The notes: generated by a model not told the origin, from the letters alone. Counted from the stretch's first letter, positions 43,544 through 53,102 are shown. The stretch: 64,000 nucleotides of DNA from Edaphocola aurantiacus (GCF_019797745.1 NZ_VOSI01000001.1:494928-558927); one strand, 5' to 3'. Numbers and translations: made by a program.

Positions 43544-43576
43544 TGGTTTTAGTTTTCACCAATAAATTTACGTAGT

Positions 43577-43627
43577 TCATACAGAAAAAAATGCACTCTC
43601 ATCGAGAGTGCATTTTTTTCTGTATGA
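43577..43627. terminator. 24-bp perfect palindrome between sucD and dprA
   Basis: Arms 43577-43600 and 43604-43627, loop ATC. It includes A7/T7 runs and eight further outer pairs. Tandem context: sucD upstream, dprA downstream on the minus strand. Confidence 0.85.
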
Positions 43628-43642
43628 TTATCAATAAACTTT

Positions 43643-44515
43643 TTATTTGTTCAATACTGAAGCCATTGTTTTACCGATATCTGCAGGGCTAGCTACTACG
43701 TGAATACCACACTCACCCATAATTTTCATTTTAGCTTCTGCTGTATCATCAGCACCACCAATGATTGCACCTGCGTGGCCCATACGGCGACCCGGAGGCG
43801 CAGTTTGACCAGCGATGAAACCTACTACAGGTTTACGCATATTATCTTTCAGCCATGTAGCTGCTTCTGCTTCCATGTTACCACCGATCTCACCGATCAT
43901 GATAATACCTTCAGTTTCAGGATCATTCATTAACAGTTCAACAGCCTCTTTGGTAGTTGTACCGATAATCGGATCACCACCGATACCGATAGCAGTAGAA
44001 ACACCTAAACCAGCTTTAACAACTTGGTCAGCAGCTTCATAAGTTAAAGTACCAGATTTAGATACGATACCGATTTTACCTTTTTCAAATACGAAACCTG
44101 GCATGATACCAACTTTTGCTTCACCGGCAGTAATAACACCAGGACAGTTAGGCCCGATCAGGCGAGAATCTTTTCCTTTAATATATTCGCGGGCCTTAAC
44201 CATATCTTGCACTGGAATACCTTCTGTAATACAGATAATTGTTTTGATGCCAGCATCAGAAGCTTCCATTACCGCATCTGCAGCAAATGCAGGTGGTACA
44301 AAAATGATAGATGTATCAGCTCCGGTAGAAACTACAGCATCTTTTACGGTATTGAATACAGGACGGTCTAAATGCGTCGTGCCACCTTTATTTGGTGTTA
44401 CACCGCCTACAACGTTTGTACCATATTCAATCATTTGTGTTGCGTGGAAAGTACCCTCTGTACCGGTAAATCCCTGTACAATTACTTTAGAGTCTTTGTT
44501 GACTAATACAGCCAT
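43643..44515 (-). CDS. sucD: Succinyl-CoA ligase alpha subunit
   Basis: TCA cycle enzyme that forms succinate and ATP or GTP from succinyl-CoA. 290 aa, full length. CoA-binding N-terminus with [26 protein letters not shown], and the phosphohistidine region [13 protein letters not shown] with its His at about 249. The beta subunit (sucC) is not adjacent, which is usual in Bacteroidota. Monocistronic. Confidence 0.96.
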   Translation of the reverse strand: MAVLVNKDSKVIVQGFTGTEGTFHATQMIEYGTNVVGGVTPNKGGTTHLDRPVFNTVKDAVVSTGADTSIIFVPPAFAADAVMEASDAGIKTIICITEGIPVQDMVKAREYIKGKDSRLIGPNCPGVITAGEAKVGIMPGFVFEKGKIGIVSKSGTLTYEAADQVVKAGLGVSTAIGIGGDPIIGTTTKEAVELLMNDPETEGIIMIGEIGGNMEAEAATWLKDNMRKPVVGFIAGQTAPPGRRMGHAGAIIGGADDTAEAKMKIMGECGIHVVASPADIGKTMASVLNK

Positions 44516-44596
44516 TGCGATTATTTTTTGATTTTAAAATATTATTTTTTCTTTTTTTGCTTGGCGAAAGTACAAAAAGATTGACAAACCTAAAAA

Positions 44597-46210
44597 TTAG
44601 GCTTCTCCTTTCTTTTCCTTTGCTGCTTTAACGAATGCCACAAATAACGGATGCGGATTCAGCACAGTACTCTTATATTCTGGATGGAATTGCGCGCCAA
44701 TGTAGAACGGATGATCTTTCAACTCGATCGTTTCTACCAGCCCGCTTTCCGGATTCTTACCAGAAGCAATCATACCAGCCTCTTCAAACGCCTGTAAATA
44801 GGCATTATTAAATTCGTAACGATGACGGTGACGTTCTTTGATTTGTGTTGCTCCATATGCAGCAGCAAGCTTAGTTCCCGGCATTACATCACAGTTGTAA
44901 GCACCCAAACGCATCGTACCACCTTTCTGAGATACATTTTTCTGGTCATCCATCAGGTGAATTACAGGATGAGCTGTATGTTCGTCCATCTCTGTAGAAT
45001 GTGCATCTTTATGACCCAGTACATTTCTGGCAAATTCAATTGCAGCACATTGCATACCTAAACAAATACCAAAGAATGGAATGTTATTTTCTCTTGCATA
45101 TTGAATGGCAGTGATCTTACCTTCAATACCACGGCTACCAAAGCCTGGTGCAACCAGAACACCATCCAGCTCCTGCAGTTTATCACTAACATTCTCGTCA
45201 GTAAGTAACTCGGAGTGAATATTTTTCACGATTACCTTGCATTCATTCATTGCTCCTGCATGAATAAAGCCTTCCAGGATAGATTTATAAGCATCCTGTA
45301 ATTCAACGTACTTACCAATCAAACCGATGGTAACAGTTGATTTAGGATATCTTAATTTATTCAGGAACTCTTTCCAGTTGGTCAGATCAGGATCATTACC
45401 TAAAGATAGATTCAGTTTTTTCAAACAGATCTCATCCAGTTTTTCCTTCATCATTTCCAATGGTACACTATAGATACTATCTGCATCCATAGCTTCAATT
45501 ACCGCATCGGTAGTAACATTACAGAACAAGGCAATCTTGCGTTTCAGATCTTTATACAAAGGATGCTCTGTACGACAAACCAATACGTCAGGATGCACCC
45601 CATTCTCACTCAATAACTTAACAGAGTGCTGTGTAGGCTTTGTTTTCAGCTCTTTAGCAGCGCTTAAGTAAGGAATCAAGGTAAGGTGTACCACAATACA
45701 ATTCTCATCACCTAACTCCCATTTCAGCTGACGTACAGCCTCGATATAAGGTAAGGATTCGATATCACCGGCAGTACCACCCAATTCAGTGATCACTACG
45801 TCATATTCGCCATTCTCACCCAACAGACGCATTCTTCGTTTGATCTCATCAGTGATATGAGGAATAACCTGTACTGTCTTGCCTAAATAAGCACCTTCAC
45901 GCTCGCGATTGATGACATACTGATATACACGTCCGGTAGTAACATTGTTGGCCTGAGATGTCGGCACTCCTAAAAAGCGCTCATAGTGACCCAGATCAAG
46001 ATCGGTTTCGGCACCATCATCTGTAACATAACACTCGCCATGCTCGTAAGGATTCAAAGTACCCGGATCTACGTTAATATACGGATCGAACTTTTGAATG
46101 GTGGCTCTGTAACCACGCGCCTGTAACAATTTGGCTAATGATGCGGCAATGATACCTTTACCTAAAGAAGAAGTAACCCCACCGGTTACAAATATATATT
46201 TAGTATTCAT
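44597..46210 (-). CDS. pyrG: CTP synthase
   Basis: Makes CTP from UTP and glutamine. 537 aa. The N-terminal synthetase domain starts [16 protein letters not shown] (P-loop), with [21 protein letters not shown]; the C-terminal glutamine amidotransferase has the nucleophile Cys in FFGICLGMQ and HPEYKS. ATG 46210 gives the conserved N-terminus. The leader from the promoter at 46281-46288 is about 65 nt and carries a hairpin followed by six U, a possible attenuator. Confidence 0.97.
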   Translation of the reverse strand: MNTKYIFVTGGVTSSLGKGIIAASLAKLLQARGYRATIQKFDPYINVDPGTLNPYEHGECYVTDDGAETDLDLGHYERFLGVPTSQANNVTTGRVYQYVINREREGAYLGKTVQVIPHITDEIKRRMRLLGENGEYDVVITELGGTAGDIESLPYIEAVRQLKWELGDENCIVVHLTLIPYLSAAKELKTKPTQHSVKLLSENGVHPDVLVCRTEHPLYKDLKRKIALFCNVTTDAVIEAMDADSIYSVPLEMMKEKLDEICLKKLNLSLGNDPDLTNWKEFLNKLRYPKSTVTIGLIGKYVELQDAYKSILEGFIHAGAMNECKVIVKNIHSELLTDENVSDKLQELDGVLVAPGFGSRGIEGKITAIQYARENNIPFFGICLGMQCAAIEFARNVLGHKDAHSTEMDEHTAHPVIHLMDDQKNVSQKGGTMRLGAYNCDVMPGTKLAAAYGATQIKERHRHRYEFNNAYLQAFEEAGMIASGKNPESGLVETIELKDHPFYIGAQFHPEYKSTVLNPHPLFVAFVKAAKEKKGEA

Positions 46211-46236
46211 AATATATGTTATATCAACCGGCAAAT

Positions 46237-46266
46237 AAAAAAGAAACGAAGAAGAGAAAGCGTTTC
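46237..46266 (-). promoter_or_regulatory. Attenuator-like hairpin in the pyrG leader
   Basis: On the minus strand GAAACG (46266-46261), a 12-base all-pyrimidine loop and CGTTTC (46248-46243) are followed by six T. It lies between the -7 box and the ATG. The short stem makes it a weak terminator; regulation by pyrimidine level is inferred. Confidence 0.4.
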
Positions 46267-46280
46267 GAAAATCGGTCGTG

Positions 46281-46288
46281 CAAAGATA
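46281..46288 (-). promoter_or_regulatory. -7 box TATCTTTG of pyrG
   Basis: Exact TAnnTTTG match 71 bases before the pyrG ATG. Confidence 0.6.
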
Positions 46289-46382
46289 AAGATTTTTAAG
46301 AAACCAGAAAGAATCAGTTTTTTAGTTTTCCACATCAAAAAAAACAATGCACAAAAGATTTTTCTGAATAAAAAAAAAGCCC

Positions 46383-46390
46383 TACATTTG
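46383..46390 (+). promoter_or_regulatory. -7 box TACATTTG of the SRP RNA
   Basis: Exact TAnnTTTG match directly before the SRP RNA, placing its 5' end near 46396. Confidence 0.7.
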
Positions 46391-46395
46391 CAGCC

Positions 46396-46496
46396 GGCAA
46401 GTCTTATACGACCAGCTCCTATTGAACTTCCCCAGGGCAGGAATGCAGCAAGGATAGATGGTTGAGCGGTGCGATGTAAGTAACTTGCCTTTTTTT
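46396..46496 (+). ncRNA. ffs: Signal recognition particle RNA (4.5S type)
   Basis: About 94 nt plus a T-run. The ends GGCAAGT (46396-46402) and ACTTGCC (46483-46489) pair, and the apical domain CCCAGGGCAGGAATGCAGCAAGG carries the conserved internal loops that bind Ffh. A -7 box sits 6 bases upstream and seven T follow the closing stem as terminator. It forms the SRP with Ffh for co-translational membrane targeting. Confidence 0.93.
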
Positions 46497-46520
46497 ATGC
46501 CCTGACATTTTGAAAATCTC

Positions 46521-47087
46521 ATGAATAAAATCACCTGTTTCATCACTGCAGGCTTGATATGCCTGATTGCCGGTACAGCAACCGCGCAAGAACCAACCCC
46601 AACCTCTCCAGCATCCCCAAAACTCTATATCGGACCCGGTATCGGTATCACATATGGAGGTATTGCCGGAATTAAAGCAGAATATGTTTTTGTTAAACAT
46701 TTCAGCGCATTTGCCGGAGCCGGATATTATATGAGTGGGCTTGGCTACACTTTCGGTGCCACCGCTAAATTATTGCCCACCCGCAGATTCAGTCCATTGA
46801 TATACGCAATGTACGGCAGCAATGCTGCAATTTATGTTGATGGTGTCCGTCAGTATAATAAAATATATGCTGGTCCCAGTGCGGGAATCGGAGCAGACCT
46901 GAAAGTAGGTCGTGGCGGCAACAAACTATTCTTCGGTATACAATACGGGATCTGGCATCCGGACTTCAAAAAAGACTGGGAGACGGTAAAGCAGCACCCT
47001 GGCATCGAACTATATAACGAGCCTATACCAGTTGGCTTCAACTTCGGTTTTAATTTCGCCATTAAAAGCTCAAAAAGCAGTCGCTAA
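46521..47087 (+). CDS. Outer-membrane beta-barrel protein
   Basis: 188 aa. Signal peptide about 1-22 (AGTATAQ). The mature protein has about eight predicted strands (LYIGPGIGITYGGIAGIKAEYVF, FSAFAGAGYYMSGLGYTFGATAKLL, FGIQYGIWHP) and ends in the strand PVGFNFGFNFAI, like small OmpA/OprF-type barrels. Function unknown. It starts 32 bases after the SRP RNA and may be read through from its promoter. Confidence 0.75.
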   Translation: MNKITCFITAGLICLIAGTATAQEPTPTSPASPKLYIGPGIGITYGGIAGIKAEYVFVKHFSAFAGAGYYMSGLGYTFGATAKLLPTRRFSPLIYAMYGSNAAIYVDGVRQYNKIYAGPSAGIGADLKVGRGGNKLFFGIQYGIWHPDFKKDWETVKQHPGIELYNEPIPVGFNFGFNFAIKSSKSSR

Positions 47088-47095
47088 TAAATACT

Positions 47096-47155
47096 AATTA
47101 CATAAAACAGATAAGGTGACCGGAAATCCGGTCACCTTATCTGTTTTATGTAATT
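47096..47155. terminator. 29-bp perfect palindrome after the barrel gene
   Basis: Arms 47096-47124 and 47127-47155 with only AA between them; the longest in the window. No clean U-tract: the pairing runs through mixed sequence. Confidence 0.8.
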
Positions 47156-47169
47156 TATTATAACAATTA

Positions 47170-47496
47170 TTATTGTGCCCCTCCAGATAAAATTTCCACA
47201 CAAGACATTCCAGCTTTCTCCATCTTATCTCCCAGTTCTTTTTCCGGCTGGTCATTTTCACCTAACTTCTCCAGTGTTTCTACTTCTTTATCTGTCAATA
47301 CTTTCATAATATTATCAACATAACAGTCGCAGAATTTAGTGGCGATCTCTTTAGTCAGGCCTTCTTTAAGCATATCAGCACTACATTCTTCTTTAAATTT
47401 TGTTGCAGCTGCAGCTCTTTTATCATCACCTGCATTTGCAGATGCCGCCTGTGCACAGATTAAAATCGTACTCAAAACCAGGATCATTTTTTTCAT
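47170..47496 (-). CDS. Small secreted cysteine-containing protein, unknown
   Basis: 108 aa. Signal peptide about 1-20 (AQAASANA). The mature helical protein has four Cys (EECSADM, KFCDCYVD, MSCVEIL), the two in CDC separated by one residue, suggesting disulfides or metal binding in the periplasm. ATG 47496 fits the signal peptide. No family is recognised. Convergent with the barrel gene across the 29-bp palindrome. Confidence 0.7.
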   Translation of the reverse strand: MKKMILVLSTILICAQAASANAGDDKRAAAATKFKEECSADMLKEGLTKEIATKFCDCYVDNIMKVLTDKEVETLEKLGENDQPEKELGDKMEKAGMSCVEILSGGAQ

Positions 47497-47598
47497 GAAG
47501 ATTGTTTTTAAAATGTTATCAATTGAAACACAATTATAAATCATTCACATGAATTATGCTTTCCTGTTCACAATAATTAACATTAAAATGTATTATCC

Positions 47599-48246
47599 TT
47601 ATTGTTCTGCAACCGGTTTTGCTTTCTTATTTTTCAACATTCCGATAATAATCGGCAGCACCGAAAGCAGGATGATTCCTAATACTACCTTTTCAAAATT
47701 GTTTTTAATCACCGGAATATTACCCAGAAAGTATCCTGCAAGCACAATACCCAGTACCCAGACTGTCCCTCCGATGATATTATAAGTCAGGAAAGTCACA
47801 TATCGCATCTTTCCTACACCTGCCACAAATGGCGCAAAAGTGCGTACAATGGGCACAAAGCGGGCTATAATAATCGTTTGGGGGCCATGCTTCTCATAAA
47901 ACGCATGGGTTTTATTGATGTATTCCGGTTTGACCAATTGCCTACCGAACAGGCGCATTTGCACAAAACGCTCCCCTAAATATTTACCAATAAAGTAATT
48001 ACAGGCATCTCCCAGAATAGCAGCTACAAGCATTATACCAATACTGGTATAAATATCCAGGGAACCCATTGCAGAGAACATGCCTACAGCAAACAATAAA
48101 GAGTCGCCCGGAAGAAAAGGCATGATAACCAAACCCGTTTCCACAAAAATGATCAGAAACAGGATCAGGTATATCCACTGGTTATAATCCCGGATCAGCG
48201 TCAGCAGATGCTGATCGATATGCATAATAAAGTCTATTAAACCCAT
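47599..48246 (-). CDS. DedA family membrane protein
   Basis: 215-aa polytopic membrane protein. The DedA signature is clear: FVETGLVIMPFLPGDSLLFAVG (about 35-56), LGDACNYFIGKYLG and the re-entrant region FYEKHGPQTIIIARFVPIVRTFAPFVAGVGKM (about 115-146). DedA proteins recycle undecaprenyl phosphate or other lipids across the inner membrane and depend on proton motive force. Its own promoter is at 48269-48276. Confidence 0.94.
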   Translation of the reverse strand: MGLIDFIMHIDQHLLTLIRDYNQWIYLILFLIIFVETGLVIMPFLPGDSLLFAVGMFSAMGSLDIYTSIGIMLVAAILGDACNYFIGKYLGERFVQMRLFGRQLVKPEYINKTHAFYEKHGPQTIIIARFVPIVRTFAPFVAGVGKMRYVTFLTYNIIGGTVWVLGIVLAGYFLGNIPVIKNNFEKVVLGIILLSVLPIIIGMLKNKKAKPVAEQ

Positions 48247-48268
48247 GTCTTTCTATAATTAAACAGGA

Positions 48269-48276
48269 CAAAAATA
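48269..48276 (-). promoter_or_regulatory. -7 box TATTTTTG of the DedA gene
   Basis: Exact TAnnTTTG match 23 bases before the ATG. Confidence 0.6.
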
Positions 48277-48334
48277 GTTTTTATTTCCACGAATGGGGAT
48301 ACAAATGGCAGAAAATGTTTTGTAAGGAAAAAAG

Positions 48335-48342
48335 TAACTTTG
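48335..48342 (+). promoter_or_regulatory. -7 box TAACTTTG of the rhodanese gene
   Basis: Exact TAnnTTTG match 43 bases before the ATG at 48385. Confidence 0.6.
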
Positions 48343-48384
48343 CATCGAAATTAAATCCGCACCTTCAATTACATTTAATATTTT

Positions 48385-49029
48385 ATGAAAGCGTTAAGCG
48401 TTACAGAATTCGAACAAGCAAAAAAAGAAGATATAATTATAATTGATACCCGCCCGTCAACAACCTTTACTTTAGGTTTCGTTCCAGGCTCGGTAAATAT
48501 CGGCAACAACGGGCAATGGGCACAATGGGCAGAACAACTGATCTCTAAAGACAAACACATCCTGTTCATTACCCCTAAAGGTGAGGAGGCTGCAACAGTG
48601 AAGGCATGGAAAGCATTGGAATACATCCATATAGATGGCTACCTGAAGGGAGGATATGACACCTGGCAGGAGGCAGGAAAACCGATAGACATGATCATTG
48701 ATATTACAAGTGATGAGCTGGCGCTGGATATTCCTTTCGATGATAAGTTATCTATTATAGACGTACGTAAAGAAGACGAATTTGATGCGGCTCACGTTAA
48801 AGATGCAGAGAACTTTCCTCTGGCAAAGCTGACCGATACCTTCCAGATTGCTCAACTGGATGATGAGGCCAATATGTATGTATATTGTGGTGGCGGATAC
48901 AGAAGTGTTATCGCCTGTTCTATTATGAAAAAAGAAGGGTTTCATAATGTACGCAATGTACTTGGGGGCTTTACGGCAATCAAAGACACTCCTAACCTGG
49001 CCATCGAAGTGCCTAAAAAGAAGAAGTAA
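48385..49029 (+). CDS. Tandem rhodanese protein
   Basis: 214 aa, two rhodanese domains and nothing else. The first (about 1-100) has no Cys at the active position (LFITPKGEE); the second (about 110-205) has it in YVYCGGGYRSV. This inactive-then-active order is the same as in the C-terminal half of the metallo-beta-lactamase protein at 18009, so it looks like a free-standing paralogue of that half. It would transfer sulfane sulfur to an unknown acceptor. The next gene follows after 3 bases. Confidence 0.88.
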   Translation: MKALSVTEFEQAKKEDIIIIDTRPSTTFTLGFVPGSVNIGNNGQWAQWAEQLISKDKHILFITPKGEEAATVKAWKALEYIHIDGYLKGGYDTWQEAGKPIDMIIDITSDELALDIPFDDKLSIIDVRKEDEFDAAHVKDAENFPLAKLTDTFQIAQLDDEANMYVYCGGGYRSVIACSIMKKEGFHNVRNVLGGFTAIKDTPNLAIEVPKKKK

Positions 49030-49032
49030 TTC

Positions 49033-49533
49033 ATGGGCTGGATAATACTCTTAGCTGTATTGTATCTTTTTGCACTGACCATGAAGGTCATTGCCTTATC
49101 TCTACTGCTCTGCATTATTATCCTGCTCTACTTTCTGGTGCGCAAGCTGGCGAAACGGAAAGAAACAGATCCGGAATACCGCTTTATGCGCACCTATCTT
49201 AATGTATATCGCAAAATACTGATGATATTGTTAGTTCTTGCTGTTTTTGGAACCTTTGCCATCGTTCTTCCGCTCAACCTGACGGAAGAAAGTCCGGGAG
49301 GAACGGCATTTTCTTTCTGGGGAGCACTTACCGCGACAATCTCTTTAGGAATTGCCTGGGTGCGTACAGCAAGGCTGAGCAAACGCCCGGCTTCCAAACC
49401 CGGAGATAACCAAATAGGCAATTACGCATTGTGGATCAAGCATTTAATGATCTGTGCCCTACTTTTTGCCCTTGCCTTGTATGCTCCTTTGGCCAAAATT
49501 TACCTGATGCAACTTATGCATTATGGTAATTAA
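49033..49533 (+). CDS. Membrane protein of unknown function
   Basis: 166 aa with four hydrophobic segments (about 2-36, 58-78, 92-108 and 140-160) and short basic loops (RKLAKRKE, RTARLSKRP). No family is recognised. It begins 3 bases after the tandem rhodanese stop and ends 20 bases before scpA; all three are on the same strand and probably cotranscribed. Confidence 0.65.
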   Translation: MGWIILLAVLYLFALTMKVIALSLLLCIIILLYFLVRKLAKRKETDPEYRFMRTYLNVYRKILMILLVLAVFGTFAIVLPLNLTEESPGGTAFSFWGALTATISLGIAWVRTARLSKRPASKPGDNQIGNYALWIKHLMICALLFALALYAPLAKIYLMQLMHYGN

Positions 49534-49541
49534 AAAAAATG

Positions 49542-49549
49542 TAGTTTTG
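49542..49549 (+). promoter_or_regulatory. -7 box TAGTTTTG just before scpA
   Basis: Exact TAnnTTTG match ending 4 bases before the scpA ATG; if active, the transcript would be leaderless. It may be fortuitous because scpA can be read from upstream. Confidence 0.35.
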
Positions 49550-49553
49550 ATCA

Positions 49554-50339
49554 ATGTCTGAAGCCTATTTTATCAAATTACCCCAATTCGAAGGCCCTTT
49601 CGACTTATTACTGTTCTTCATTGAACGGGATGAGCTGGATATTTATAATATTCCGATCAACCAGATCACTAAGGATTTCCTGGCGTTCATTCATCAGATG
49701 GAAACCTTAAATATTGAGATGGCCAGTGAATTCATCCTGTTTATTTCCACCCTGATGCGCATCAAAGCCAAAATGCTTTTGCCACGCAGAGAACTGGATG
49801 CTTCAGGTAATGAAATAGATCCGAGACAAGAACTGGTAAACAAACTATTGGAGTATAAGAGATTCAAAGAGGCTTCTGAGCAAATGGCAGCGCTGGAAGC
49901 AGAACGCCTGCTGAGACAAAAACGCGGTAATATCAAACAGGAACTGGATGCACTTGGACACCAGCATGCGGAAGGCACAGAGATTCAGACCGTTACGCTC
50001 TACAAACTAGTCAATACTTTTGAGCGGGTTATGAAACGCTTCCTGGAAAGACATAACAAACCGCAACATGTGATTGTGAAATATAATTATTCTATGGAGA
50101 GCCAAAGGGCCTACCTGAGCGAATACTTATTGCAGAGCGAAAAATCATCTTTTGAAGAACTTTTTTCGCAGATGAATGACCGTATACAAGCCATTTTCAC
50201 CTTCCTCGCTTTACTGGAAATGGTGCAGCAAAAGATGATCAATCTCCTGGTGGGAGAAGGGCGAAACAATTTCATCTTCGAACGGAATGATGAAGGCGGA
50301 ACCCCGGAAATTATATTGCCGGAAGCAACAGAAATGTAA
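49554..50339 (+). CDS. scpA: Segregation and condensation protein A
   Basis: Kleisin subunit of the SMC-ScpAB chromosome condensation complex. 261 aa. The N-terminal motif FEGPFDLLLFFIERDELDIYNIPINQIT (about 9-36) binds the SMC neck, and EFILFISTLMRIKAKMLLPRR follows. A charged middle linker precedes a C-terminal winged helix (about 190-250). scpB and smc are not in the window. Confidence 0.94.
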   Translation: MSEAYFIKLPQFEGPFDLLLFFIERDELDIYNIPINQITKDFLAFIHQMETLNIEMASEFILFISTLMRIKAKMLLPRRELDASGNEIDPRQELVNKLLEYKRFKEASEQMAALEAERLLRQKRGNIKQELDALGHQHAEGTEIQTVTLYKLVNTFERVMKRFLERHNKPQHVIVKYNYSMESQRAYLSEYLLQSEKSSFEELFSQMNDRIQAIFTFLALLEMVQQKMINLLVGEGRNNFIFERNDEGGTPEIILPEATEM

Positions 50340-50432
50340 TATTTATGTTATAATATATGTACATGTCCTCAGATTTTTGGGATATAAAATTAATAATCAT
50401 AATTTCGTAAACTTACTATATCATTATTTTAA

Positions 50433-51785
50433 ATGAACACAGATATACCTCCCTCGGTATTTTTAACTACAACCCCGGTACACTCTTGGGAAATTCTTGT
50501 AACCCTATTCCTTGTTTTACTTAATGGCTTTTTTGTAGCAGCCGAGTTTGCTATTGTTAAGGTACGCGTATCCCAGATTGAAGTGCGTACTGACCTGAGC
50601 AAGAGCATGGCAGGCGTTGCCAAATCCATTGTAAACAATCTTGATTCTTACCTTGCAGCCACTCAATTAGGTATTACACTCGCCTCTCTTGGCCTGGGTT
50701 GGGTGGGAGAAGAAGTTATGACAGCACTCATCAAAAACCTCTTTGATGCATTAAGCCTGGACATTTCCGAAGCCGCTGCCAACAAAGCTGCCGTACCTGT
50801 TGCCTTCGCAATTATCACTGTTTTACATATTGTCTTTGGAGAATTAGCTCCTAAATCACTGGCGATCAGGTATCCGACAAATACAACTATCTATGTCTCC
50901 TGGCCATTGAAAATATTCTATTTTATTTTCCGCCCCATCATCTGGATGATGAACGGACTGGCGAATAGCATCCTGAGACTGATCGGTATAAAGCCAATGC
51001 ATGGCTCAGAAATCCACTCGGAAGAAGAGCTGAAAATGATCATTTCAGAAAGCCAGGAAGGTGGTGCTATCGAACAGACAGAAAGAGATCTTATCCAGAA
51101 TGTATTTGATTTTGACGACAGAAGGGTATTCCATATACAGACACTGCGTAAAAATATTTCCGCCATTGATGTAGACATGAGTGTAAAAGAGGCATTGGAT
51201 TTTGCCATTAGTGAAGGGTATACCCGTTTTCCTGTATACCAGGAGACGATGGATAACATTAAAGGAGTTGTATATACCAAAGACCTGGTTAAAAGATTGC
51301 TTGCCGGAGAAGAGGATGCCAATATTGCACCATTCTTAAGAAAAGCTACATTTATTGCAGAAACAACCAAAATCAAGAATCTGCTGAAAGAGTTCCAGAA
51401 AAAACATATCCATATGGCTGTCGTGACCAACGAAACAGGCGAACTATCTGGTATTGTAACTATGGAAGATATCCTTGAGGAGCTCGTTGGAGAAATTCAG
51501 GATGAGTATGACAACGAAAAGCCTATTGTGGAAAAAACCCCGCAAGGTACTTTTATTGTTGATGCACACCAGTCTATTATAGATATCAATAAATATATTC
51601 CGTACAAATTCGAAGAAAGTGAACACTTTGAAACGCTGGCGGGACTTATTTCCGAATTCATGGAAGGAAATGAGTGTAAAGAAGGAGATCACTTCGATAT
51701 TAATGAATACGAGGTAATTATCCTGAAAATGTACCGTAACTCTGCCGAAACAGTAGAATTACGCCTACTAAACGACGAAAACTAA
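50433..51785 (+). CDS. CorC/HlyC (CNNM-like) membrane protein with CBS domains
   Basis: 450 aa. DUF21 membrane domain with about four helices (about 20-190; FFVAAEFAIVKVRVSQIEVR is the family signature), two CBS domains (about 205-330; RDLIQNVFDFDDRRV and FPVYQE) and a C-terminal CorC_HlyC domain (about 350-440; IDVNDYI-like INKYIPYKFEESEHFETLAGL). Relatives export Mg or Co ions or affect gliding (GldE). No GldD or other partner gene is adjacent. A clear terminator follows. Confidence 0.92.
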   Translation: MNTDIPPSVFLTTTPVHSWEILVTLFLVLLNGFFVAAEFAIVKVRVSQIEVRTDLSKSMAGVAKSIVNNLDSYLAATQLGITLASLGLGWVGEEVMTALIKNLFDALSLDISEAAANKAAVPVAFAIITVLHIVFGELAPKSLAIRYPTNTTIYVSWPLKIFYFIFRPIIWMMNGLANSILRLIGIKPMHGSEIHSEEELKMIISESQEGGAIEQTERDLIQNVFDFDDRRVFHIQTLRKNISAIDVDMSVKEALDFAISEGYTRFPVYQETMDNIKGVVYTKDLVKRLLAGEEDANIAPFLRKATFIAETTKIKNLLKEFQKKHIHMAVVTNETGELSGIVTMEDILEELVGEIQDEYDNEKPIVEKTPQGTFIVDAHQSIIDINKYIPYKFEESEHFETLAGLISEFMEGNECKEGDHFDINEYEVIILKMYRNSAETVELRLLNDEN

Positions 51786-51791
51786 AAAAAC

Positions 51792-51821
51792 AAAAAGGAT
51801 GGTTATGATACCATCCTTTTT
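51792..51821 (+). terminator. Terminator after the CorC/HlyC-type gene
   Basis: 12-bp stem (51792-51803 with 51810-51821), loop TATGAT, T-run at the end. Confidence 0.85.
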
Positions 51822-51846
51822 CATTACTGATACATTATATATAATT

Positions 51847-52917
51847 ATGTCATTATTATTCTCCCCTCTTACTATAAAATCCATTACCCTTAAAAACAGG
51901 CTGGTGATGTCGCCTATGTGCATGTACAGTGCCATAGACGGTCTGCCCAACGACTGGCATTATGTCCATTATACAAGCCGTGCTATTGGCGGTGCCGGCC
52001 TCATCATCCAGGAAGCGACTGCTGTAAATCCTGAAGGGCGCATCAGTTATGCAGACCTGGGTATATGGAGCGATGCACATACAGAGCAATATAAGCCAAT
52101 CGTTTCTGCAATAAAAAAATACGGATGTGTACCAGGTATCCAGCTGGCACATGCCGGCAGAAAAGCCAGTTGCGAAGTATCCTGGAATAAAGGATGGCAG
52201 ATACAGGAAGGTCCTGATAGCTGGCAAACGGTAGCCCCCTCTCCTATTCCTTTTCATGAAAGAGACATTATTCCTCATGAATTGACTATAACAGAAATCC
52301 AGGCACTGGTTCAGGATTTTAAAGCAGCTGCACAAAGAGCCGTCGAAGCAGGTTATGAAGTTATTGAGATTCATGCTGCGCATGGCTACCTGATTCATGA
52401 ATTCTACTCCCCCTTATCTAATCAACGTACGGATGAGTATGGTGGTAGCTTTGAAAATCGCATACGTTTCCTCCTGGAAATCATTGCTGGAGTTCAGGAA
52501 GTCTGGCCTGCCGACCTGCCATTGTTTGTCCGCATATCAGCAACCGACTGGATGGGCACTGAAGGCTGGGATACACCTGATTCTGTAGCATTAGCCAAAA
52601 TCCTGAAAGCAAAAGGCGTCGACCTGATCGATTGCTCTACTGCCGCCAATGTGCGCCACGCAGAGATCCCTGTGGGTCCTAACTACCAGGTTCCATTTGC
52701 TGATGCTATACGTAACCAGGCTGGCATTATGACCGGAGCGGTGGGGCTGATCACAGAAGCCGCTCAGGCAGAAGAGATTCTCCAGGCAGGTAAGGCCGAT
52801 CTCATTTTCCTGGCCAGGGTATTGCTGCGAGATCCTTATTTCCCGCTCCATGCTGCTTCTGAGCTGAATGCACCGGTGGAGTGGCAGAAGCAATATGAAC
52901 GCGCAAGACCTGTTTAA
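51847..52917 (+). CDS. NADH:flavin oxidoreductase, old yellow enzyme family (NamA/YqjM type)
   Basis: 356-aa FMN-dependent ene-reductase with a TIM barrel. Motifs are LKNRLVMSPMCMYSA, the substrate-site HAGRKAS, EIHAAHGYLIHEFYSPLSNQRTDEYGGSFENRIRF and a C-terminal arginine-containing FMN phosphate region (MTGAVGLI, FLARVLLRDPYFP). Related enzymes reduce activated C=C bonds, quinones and nitro compounds. ATG 51847 is chosen because the upstream in-frame ATG (51799) lies inside the terminator of the previous gene. Confidence 0.94.
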   Translation: MSLLFSPLTIKSITLKNRLVMSPMCMYSAIDGLPNDWHYVHYTSRAIGGAGLIIQEATAVNPEGRISYADLGIWSDAHTEQYKPIVSAIKKYGCVPGIQLAHAGRKASCEVSWNKGWQIQEGPDSWQTVAPSPIPFHERDIIPHELTITEIQALVQDFKAAAQRAVEAGYEVIEIHAAHGYLIHEFYSPLSNQRTDEYGGSFENRIRFLLEIIAGVQEVWPADLPLFVRISATDWMGTEGWDTPDSVALAKILKAKGVDLIDCSTAANVRHAEIPVGPNYQVPFADAIRNQAGIMTGAVGLITEAAQAEEILQAGKADLIFLARVLLRDPYFPLHAASELNAPVEWQKQYERARPV

Positions 52918-53025
52918 GTAACCCGAAATATCTAATAATTCAATTATAAACATCTGAATAGCAGCAATATGCCCTATTTATGGCTAAATATGTAGCGTCA
53001 TAGCTATAATCTGGCACAAATAGGC

Positions 53026-53033
53026 TATTTTTG
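53026..53033 (+). promoter_or_regulatory. -7 box TATTTTTG of ricT
   Basis: Exact TAnnTTTG match 69 bases before the ATG. The leader contains an AT-rich stem (CTTATTTT at 53063-53070 with AAAATAAG at 53074-53081). Confidence 0.6.
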
Positions 53034-53102
53034 TAGGTTATTCATTATTATTAATTCACCATCTTATTTTAAGAAAATAAGGTGTCTCTATAAATATCAT
53101 AT

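Noticed and set aside
51799-51846. Upstream ATG as start of the old yellow enzyme
   Set aside because: It lies in the terminator hairpin of the previous gene; the conserved LFSPLTIK region begins after ATG 51847.
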